From Ryuthela nishihirai (taxonomy: Eukaryota > Arthropoda > Arachnida > Araneae > Heptathelidae): a DNA stretch of 64,000 nt. Shown here piece by piece: positions 57,783 through 64,000 of the stretch (position 1 is its first letter; the number at the start of each line of letters is the position of its first letter). The stretch spans positions 47,650,135 to 47,714,134 of the forward strand of contig JAWZYU010000010.1 of assembly GCA_038380435.1 (NCBI GenBank). The letters are read 5' to 3'. The notes under the pieces were generated by a model. It worked only from the letters and a program-made list of their open reading frames with translations. It had not been told where the DNA came from and ran no database searches. The position numbers were made by a program, and so were the translations under genes.

Positions 57783-58384
57783 TCCCTCGGTCCCAATTAA
57801 CTCTACATAGTATTAGATAGAGTTTTTGTCTCATGCAGAGAAGCTCATACAATTCAATTCCTCTAGAACTGTTAATTAATGCATCCACAGCTTTGCTGAT
57901 TTTAAGAAACAGGCACCAGAATAAATTTACATGGTTCTCTGTCTCTCTTAGGCGGTTCCCAATCTCAAGAAACATTCCTTATCAATAGAGATATGGAGAC
58001 GCATTTTCTACAAATATGGCTTCGATGAAAGGCATCGCCGATGACATACAGCTTCATCGAGAGTCATGAGAGCGCTTCGGAATTCGGCGTTGCGTCCGAC
58101 GTTGTCGGTGAACAATGACGTGCACATTCCTCGGACCATTATGTTCTTCTCCCTGGTCGGCTTTCTCCGAAATGGGAAAATCGTTTCTAGGCAATCATTT
58201 TCACCTTACGTCGGGTACAACGCCTGGAAATGACATTTTTAAGTGGAAATCAAAATTCTCATTTTTTTTTCAGACTTCGAAGAAAGATAAAGAAACATCC
58301 GAAAATTTCGATCGCCGCCGATGATTCACGTGACAAGGGACTTTTAAAATCAATTCACATAAGACGGATGAAAAATAAAATGAA
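57783..58384. other. Unannotated, partly GC-richer
   Basis: 58000-58330 has a higher GC content (CGTTGCGTCCGACGTTGTCG) but no recognisable protein. Confidence 0.4.
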
Positions 58385-59520
58385 TTGAAAACTTTAGCAA
58401 GGCTTGAGAAATGTTTAGAGTTTCAGAAACCTTTGGTTGCTAGCTTTGTTGATTTCAAAAAGGCTTTCGACTCTGTTGATCGTCATAATTTGTGGTTGAT
58501 TGTGAAATCATATGGTATATCAGACAAGTTAGTTAACATTATGAAAGCTCTCTATAATAACACTGAGTCGTGTGTGAGAGTTGGTAAGGCTTGTAGCAAT
58601 TGGTTTAGCATTACTTCTGGTGTTCGACAAGGGTGCATTTTGTCTCCTTTTCTCTTTAGCTTGGTTATTGATTATGTTAAGCAAAATTCACTTCAAGGGA
58701 AAGATTTTGGCCTTAAATGGACTGGAGATGCGAAAATTTCTGATTTAGATTATGCTGATGATTTAGCCCTTTTGGCAAATGATGTTGATGAGATGAACTC
58801 TTTCGTTCGAGCTGTTGATGAAACTGGTAGTAGAGTAGGTTTGGTTATAAACAGAGAGAAAACTAAAGTGATGAAAATTGGTCAGGCAGACTGTGATTCA
58901 GTTAATCTGAATGGTTGCAGTCTTGAGCAGGTGTCACAGTTTAATTATCTTGGGAGCTATGTAACAGATAATGGTGATGTGCGGCATGAGATTAACAGAC
59001 GAATAGGGATTGCTGCCGGGACTTTTAAGAACCTATGGAGAGTGTGGAGAAATAGGCGTATACACCTAAAGACTAAAATTAGACTGTATAATAGTTTGGT
59101 TCTTTCTAGGGTTAGTTATGGTAGTGAAACCTGGACACTTTGTAAACAAGATAACAGGAAACTAGATGCTTTTGATTCCAGATGCTTACGCAGTATCTTG
59201 GGCATTAGGTGGTTCAACTTTGTAACTAATAATGAGGTTAGGCAAAGGAGTTTACATCCTCCTTTAAGCAGCATATTGCGCAGAGAGAGACTCCGTTGGT
59301 TTGGCCATGTTGCCCGTATGAATAATTATAGATTGGCGAATAGGGTTATGAACAGTGTGCCTAAAGGCCTCAGAAAGAAGGGGAGACCTAGGATGCGGTG
59401 GGCAGACAATGTCAAACAGGACCTTGTTAGAATTGGTGTGCAGTGCCAGATGCAGTAGATGTAGCTCAGGATAGACTTGCTTGGAGAACTAAATTGCACG
59501 GTCTGGTTGGACCTCCGTAG
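58385..59520 (+). pseudogene. LINE reverse transcriptase, partial ORF with late frameshift
   Basis: 357 codons open. Reverse-transcriptase motifs in order: FVDFKKAFDSVDR (first catalytic Asp), SGVRQGCILSPFLFSL, DLDYADDLALLA (YADD box), INREKTKVM, FNYLGSYVTDNG. The C-terminal region has YGSETWTL, RLRWFGHVARM, RKKGRPRMRWADNVKQDL, which is typical of RTE-type LINEs. The frame stops at 59458, but the next frame continues with DAVDVAQDRLAWRTKL and ends at 59518-59520, showing a one-base shift near 59440. With the N-terminus missing the copy cannot be autonomous, although the catalytic motifs look intact. Confidence 0.92.
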
Positions 59521-59560
59521 CCCATGGCTGCTTGAGGATGATGATGTTCTGGATGAATTT
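58385..59560 (+). mobile_element. RTE-like LINE, 5'-truncated
   Basis: Starts inside the reverse-transcriptase domain; the endonuclease part is absent, as is usual for aborted LINE insertions. The 3' end after the coding region is short and ends near GAGGATGATGATGTTCTGG, the kind of short simple 3' end known for RTE elements. Two shorter relatives lie at 18004-18158 and 25839-26145. A SINE-A copy lies 30 bp downstream in opposite orientation. Confidence 0.9.
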
Positions 59561-59588
59561 TTTTTTATAAAGATTAAAAACGATTATT

Positions 59589-59797
59589 GAGTTGGGTTGG
59601 GTTGTTTTACCTCTGAGCGGCACTTTTTGCACACCATGGGCTAAATGGTCAGGTCACATGGACCCCGAAGGCTCAGAGAAGGCTGGGGGAGGGGACCCAC
59701 TAGAACAGCTGTTGGGAGACAGATGGTAGCCTCCCGTCAAGGCCATCCAGCTTGTTCTTTAACGTGCACAGGGTTTGGCTGTCCCGCACACGGGGCG
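59589..59797 (-). repeat. SINE-A, 5'-truncated, young
   Basis: Reversed, TGGGTTGGGTTG to CTGTCCCGCACACGGGG. CGATTATT duplication at 59581-59588 and 59798-59805. Sequence close to the young copies. Confidence 0.92.
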
Positions 59798-59879
59798 CGA
59801 TTATTTGAGAATATTATTATTATTAAGATTATTACGAAATACTGTAGTAGTGAATTGTATATTTCCTTTGCATAAACGT

Positions 59880-60370
59880 TTACCTGTAGACTGATCAACT
59901 ACTCAAAAGTAGACTGATAAGGCTGATCAGATCATTATAAGGTATTAGTTGCTGATGTCATTTTCAAGGTATGTACCAATAGACTGTAAAGATTGGGTAA
60001 TGCACTTTTTTTCAGTAGACAATTTGGATATTTGCAATGTATTTACCAGTAGACTAGTTAGACTGATAAGATCAGCACTATGTATTTATTTACCAGTAGC
60101 CAGGTTGATAAAATCAGTACAAGTATTTACCAGTAGACTGGTAGGATCATTACAGTTATTTATCGGTAAATGGTAAAGCTGGTAGTATCATTACAAGGTA
60201 TTTATCAGTAAATGGTAAAGCTGGTAGTATCATTACAAGGTATTTATCAGTAAATGGTAAAGCTGGTAGTATCATTAAAAGGTATTTATTAGTAGCCAAT
60301 AGGTTGATAAAATCAGTACAAAATTATAGGTCGATAAAGCCAGTACAATTACCAGTAGACTGGTAAGAGT
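59880..60370. repeat. Minisatellite, 42-bp unit
   Basis: Two exact consecutive 42-bp units (GGTATTTATCAGTAAATGGT, AAAGCTGGTAGTATCATTAC) around 60199-60283, with diverged units (ACCAGTAGACTGGTA, GATCA) on both sides. Confidence 0.88.
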
Positions 60371-61475
60371 GTTTCAAGGGCCTCAAAAATATGGTGTTCC
60401 GAGAAATTAATTGGCACGACCTATATTGATTTTTGATGCACTACCGAGAGTTCGAATAATTGAATCGTTAATTTAAATAAATATTAGTTGTAATTCATCA
60501 GAATGCATTTTTTGGACATTTATTGAACTGGAAAAGTCGCAATTTCATTCACTTTTCTAAGAAATTCATTTTTTTTTTAGCAATTTCATTCACTTTTCTT
60601 AAGAATTTATACTCACAATTTTTTTTACTAACACTTATGTCTTAATATTCTCAAACGGCATCTACAGAAATTTCTCTATGATAAAAAATGTTTTCCGAAG
60701 TTTACCTTTCCCATGACAATTTTTCTGCAATTACACAATGAACACTAAAAGCTACTAATCAAATATCTTAATAATAGTGATGCACTGGTTTTTATGGAAA
60801 GAGCAGCCTTCAGCAAAGTTAACTCTCTTTTTTTGCACTTTTTTCCTTGTTAAGTTAATTACTCCGGTTTAATTATGGCGACATTATATTCCTCAGATAA
60901 CTACGCGAACTAATTTTAACCAATTTGAGACTCTAATTAAAGGTAGATCTTAACAAATTAGTCACAAATTATTAAGCAAAGCGAAAGCTACTTAGTATAT
61001 GTAATATAGACTGAAGAAGTGCAATCTCATTTTGAAATACACTGAGTTAACAGCAAAAGTAGATTAAGCAGAAAGTGAATTTTTCTTTTAAACCTTTTGT
61101 GATCATTATTTTACTTGGAGAATTATCATCATTAAATATACCACTTTCACAAGAATATAAGACGCCGTCGAATTTAAAAAAAACAAACTCTTTTTTATAC
61201 TCGGCGTTAAAAGAAAGAAATTGAATTCCAAAACGGATTCAAATTAAATAAAAAAATTTACTATCCTTAAAATAAAATATGGAGGAAATAAAATTGCACG
61301 CTAAAGAATTACACAGGAATTTAAAGATGCATTCCTAAATTTGGATATCAGATGCGGAACAAACCATGTGTCTTACATATTCACAAAAATATTGTTGCGG
61401 ATTACAAAAATGGATAGCCACTGAGCGTGAGTATTAAAAGCTATATTTCAAAACCAAATTCAATACAAGGTAAAT
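60371..61475. other. Unannotated AT-rich stretch
   Basis: A ~30-bp direct repeat (CAATTTCATTCACTTTTCT twice, 60539-60600). No gene recognised. Confidence 0.5.
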
Positions 61476-62033
61476 TGTTACAAAGGAAATATGGATGAAG
61501 TATCTTATTAACAAATTAACTATTAACATGCACAAGTCATCAATCTTCCTGCGTAGAGCACACAATATCAGCTCTGTGTATTTTACTAAATACTACCTTT
61601 TACTTGATTTACCAGGTCACCCGAAGATCTTCACTCGTAAACCAATTCTCGTCCTGTGCTAATAACTTTTCACACACTAGCCGAACAAAAAGACAGTCCG
61701 TGTAGACATTCGAAGTTAGCCATAAAAGTTCCCACTTTTATACTTCCGCGTATACACAACACATCAAGTTACTTCTTGATACTTAACGATAAAAGATCCC
61801 ACTTTTATCCTTCCGCGTATACACAACACATCAAGTTATTTCTTGATACTTACGCGCCTGTCTCAGAACAGCTCACCGTCCATTTTCGAACTCTTCGACC
61901 GTTACAACACAACGACCGTTACAATACAAAACGACCGTTAACGCTCCACTCTTCTTCTCCAAATTCTCCCAACGTTCTTATTCGTTGGCTGAAACTTTTT
62001 GCTTTCGGTTGCCAGATTCCTTCTGTCGTAACA
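61476..62033 (-). repeat. LTR (3') of a Ty3/gypsy retrotransposon
   Basis: On the minus strand it starts TGTTACGACAGAAGG right after the polypurine tract and ends CCTTTGTAACA, giving TGTTAC/GTAACA inverted ends and a length of 558 bp. It contains the end of the pol reading frame and a 75-bp tandem duplication (61723-61858). The matching 5' LTR would lie beyond the window. The end at 61476 is inferred from the inverted dinucleotide pattern. Confidence 0.72.
61723..61858. repeat. ~75-bp tandem duplication inside the LTR
   Basis: TCCCACTTTTATACTTCCGC / TCCCACTTTTATCCTTCCGC and GTATACACAACACATCAAGT occur twice, two units with few differences. Nearby ACGACCGTTA is also repeated (61911-61940). Confidence 0.88.
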
Positions 62034-62046
62034 CTGCCCCCTTCCT
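62034..62046 (-). other. Polypurine tract of the gypsy element
   Basis: Minus-strand AGGAAGGGGGCAG immediately before the LTR start TGTTAC; the expected primer site for plus-strand DNA synthesis. Confidence 0.78.
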
Positions 62047-62618
62047 AGGTCTTGTTCGTCCCGAACAATTCTGGATTCCAAAGTTTCTTCAGTTCTTCGA
62101 TGAAACGGAGCCAAACGATCCACGTGAACCACCTTGCACTTTGTAGCTGGACGTCAACGAATGCGATATACCACGTCATTAATCCTGTTAACTATTGTAT
62201 ATGGACCTTCCCAAGGTTTCTGAAGTTTTGGAGATAGTCCTTTCTTTCTATGTGGACTGTATAGCCAGACAAGATCTCCTTGATTGAAAATAGTTCCATT
62301 TATTTTACTGTCATATCTTGTTTTGGTTCTGTCACTTGTTATGTCGATGTTATGTCTAACGGAGTGATGGATTTCTTCTAGTCGTTGTTGCAATTCTTGT
62401 ACGTATTGTGGAGTGGACACAGGCATTGCTTCGGGCCGACCATATAAAAGGTCACAGGGAAGACGTAACTCTCTTCCAAAAATCATCATGGAAGGTGTCT
62501 GTCCAGTTGTCTCATGCACTGCCGTTCTATATGCCAGCAAAAGGAGTGGTACATGGCGATCCCAGTCACGTTGGTGGTCGTTCACAAATAATGCTAAATG
62601 CTGAGCAATTGTTCTTCT
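62034..62618 (-). pseudogene. Ty3/gypsy pol, C-terminal integrase end
   Basis: Minus-strand frame: RTIAQHLALFVNDHQRDWD, LLLLAYRTAVHETTGQTP, MIFGRELRLPCDLL (end of the integrase core and following region), then GDLVWLYSPHRKKG, LSPKLQKPWEGPYTIV (GPY/F-type C-terminal module) and VVHVDRLAPF. A TGA at about 62154-62156 interrupts the frame between YRIR and RPATKCKVV; otherwise the frame runs into the LTR. Gag, protease, RT, RNase H and most of integrase are absent upstream, where a foreign reading frame begins at about 62601-62618. Confidence 0.88.
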
Positions 62619-64000
62619 AACTCCTCGACGAGCTCTTGCAGTTCCAAGGATCCGTTACCAAGGAAACACTGAACAGCTTCCATCACTTCCAGAGAGTTGT
62701 CAACAGAGTTTTCAAGAGGTGAATCCATGTTGCTGATAACAGCTGAACAACTCAAACTCTTCATTCCACGAGCTTGTGATGCTGCAACCACTTTCTTAAC
62801 TAAATCAACAGCAACATCTTCTGTACTGATGAGATCAATAGCTCCTTTTCCGAATTCAACATCATAAACCAAAGCACACACTCCTTCAGCCAGCTTTTTG
62901 GACACAATTGAGCATCTCATTAGAGGAACGCTATCTACGGTAGCCGTCAGATCCTTGCAGCGGTAAATCTCCTTATCTGTTGGCACCAGCTCCTCTGTCT
63001 GTCCTACGATGCAGCATCCGACGTCTTCCATCATCTGCTCGATTTTATCTTTAGTGCAGTCGACTGTGAAGCCAGGGATGGATTCCAATTTGTACAGAGT
63101 ATCTCCCGTCAATTGGAGAGCACGACAGGAGATCATAGGGACCTTGAGACCTAAAGCAGCAAGTGCAGGAGCCAAGACAAGACTCACTTTGTCGCTGACA
63201 CCTCCTGTGCTGTGTTTATCTACCATCCGATGGCGCCACTCGGGTCTCCAGCAAAACACATGACCCGAGGAGGTCATAGTTGCTGTTTCTTCGGAATTCA
63301 CTTTCTTGGAGCTCTCATTGTAATTAGCCAGGGAAACATCAGTCATGATTGCCAAATTGTTCATTCTGGAGATCAGCGACGAGTTTTGTAACATGATATT
63401 GTCCACTTTAGAGCTCTTGTAGTCGTGATAAAACTTTTCTATATCCTTATAATCTAAATGGTTATAATGTCCAAATCTGCACATTGACTGTTCAGAAAAG
63501 AAATTCAGCGTGGCTACGTTGAAATTATCTGAGGGATTCACTTCTCTCTGATCGTAACTCTGAGGCTTAGTTTCATCCAGAAAGTTAGTCTTTGAAGTAC
63601 TGTCTCTGCCTGAAGCTCCTTTACTAGCATCACCTGTTACGCTTCTAAGCCATTCTTCGGAATTCTTCTTTCTTAAATCCCCACTTTCTATAAACGATTC
63701 GAGTGTGGCTATAAGTTTCGGAAAAATCTCTCCGACTTCTCCAGTAACGTCGAATGGCACTTTGTATCTATGATGAATGGACGCCTCTTCTTTACTCGGA
63801 CCACTCTGCGAAACGTAAACTCTGTTTCGTTCCCCCTCATTACCACTCGTTACTCTGCCTTTGCGATAATTTTCCATGACGCATTTTGCTGACGGCGAGG
63901 AATAGAATACCTTTCGTGTGGATCTCTCTTCAGATCGTGCCAGACTTGTATACCTAGGTATTTTGAAGTGCAAAGCGTACTGTATAGTCTCACAGCTCTC
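62594..64000 (-). CDS. Chimeric ORF: unknown N-terminal part plus thymidine phosphorylase-like part (5' end outside window)
   Basis: Open on the minus strand from the window edge to a TAG at 62594, at least 468 codons, so the true start is not visible. Residues are counted from a TTG codon at 63973. Residues 1 to about 230 are polar and unrecognised (KVPFDVTGEVGEIFPKL, SMCRFGHYNHLDYKDIEKFY). Residues about 231-455 match thymidine phosphorylase, which splits thymidine into thymine and deoxyribose-1-phosphate: WRHRMVDKHSTGGVSDKVS, LAPALAALGLKVPMIS, LTGDTLYKLESIPGF, CCIVGQTEELVPTD, LTATVDSVPLM, SIVSKKLAEG, NSLEV. The family's N-terminal ~100 and C-terminal ~150 residues are absent. Glycine-rich and His positions are altered (GVSD for GVGD; SCRALQLTGDT for SGRGLGHTGGT), arguing against enzyme activity. 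No intron interrupts the ~690-bp homologous stretch, suggesting a retrocopy. The ORF ends where gypsy integrase begins. Interpretation as a functional gene is doubtful. Confidence 0.72.
   Translation of the reverse strand, partial: ESCETIQYALHFKIPRYTSLARSEERSTRKVFYSSPSAKCVMENYRKGRVTSGNEGERNRVYVSQSGPSKEEASIHHRYKVPFDVTGEVGEIFPKLIATLESFIESGDLRKKNSEEWLRSVTGDASKGASGRDSTSKTNFLDETKPQSYDQREVNPSDNFNVATLNFFSEQSMCRFGHYNHLDYKDIEKFYHDYKSSKVDNIMLQNSSLISRMNNLAIMTDVSLANYNESSKKVNSEETATMTSSGHVFCWRPEWRHRMVDKHSTGGVSDKVSLVLAPALAALGLKVPMISCRALQLTGDTLYKLESIPGFTVDCTKDKIEQMMEDVGCCIVGQTEELVPTDKEIYRCKDLTATVDSVPLMRCSIVSKKLAEGVCALVYDVEFGKGAIDLISTEDVAVDLVKKVVAASQARGMKSLSCSAVISNMDSPLENSVDNSLEVMEAVQCFLGNGSLELQELVEELEEQLLSI

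Overview
This window looks like intergenic DNA from a large, AT-rich, repeat-dense animal genome. The mobile elements (RTE-like and RNase H-bearing LINEs, Tc1/mariner, hAT-like, Ty3/gypsy) fit an invertebrate, most likely an arthropod and possibly a chelicerate. That assignment is an inference from element style only, because no taxon-diagnostic host gene is present. I see no complete host gene, no rRNA or stand-alone tRNA gene, and no CRISPR array. Nearly all short open frames are repeats read in arbitrary frames.

The dominant component is one tRNA-derived SINE family (called SINE-A here). It has about 36 full or partial copies on both strands, a full length near 385 bp, a Pol III A box and B box in the head, a well conserved central domain and a CAACCCAACCC tail. 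Several copies have perfect 8-12 bp target-site duplications, so the family moved recently. Copies are nested in, or split by, other elements: a hAT-like element at 18909-19709, other SINEs at 22063-23350, a foldback element at 16676-17655, a G-rich short repeat at 39500-40055 and a Tc1-like short element at 46101-47017. A chimeric SINE subfamily (SINE-B) with a different 5' end and tail occurs at 22817-23193 and 37086-37458.

Layout: 1-1734 RNase H LINE remnant; 2548-3805 Tc1 element; 4-9 kb short repeats and SINE pieces; 9.6-13.2 kb minisatellites; 14.4-23.4 kb dense SINEs with nested elements and a 214-bp near-perfect palindrome; 23.5-24.1 kb a foldback repeat; 26.5-27.5 kb a minisatellite; 28.9-30.1 kb an array of roughly 110-bp units and a Tc1 relic; 31-44 kb SINEs, short DNA transposons and a large quiet stretch; 44.2-45.4 kb a mariner-like transposase relic; 45.4-51 kb three more minisatellites; 52.8-55.7 kb a second palindromic element and a long TCA-rich array with a hAT-like insert; 56-60.4 kb SINEs, a third copy of the 110-bp-unit array, a 5'-truncated RTE-like LINE and a 42-bp-unit minisatellite; 61.5-64 kb a Ty3/gypsy 3' end (LTR, polypurine tract, integrase C-terminus).

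The most notable locus is 62594-64000 on the minus strand. An uninterrupted reading frame, still open at the window edge, has an unrecognised N-terminal part of about 230 residues followed by about 225 residues of thymidine phosphorylase homology. It abuts the gypsy integrase in the same orientation, with a short stretch readable as either partner at the junction. This has the look of a retrocopy made by template switching on an LTR-retrotransposon RNA.
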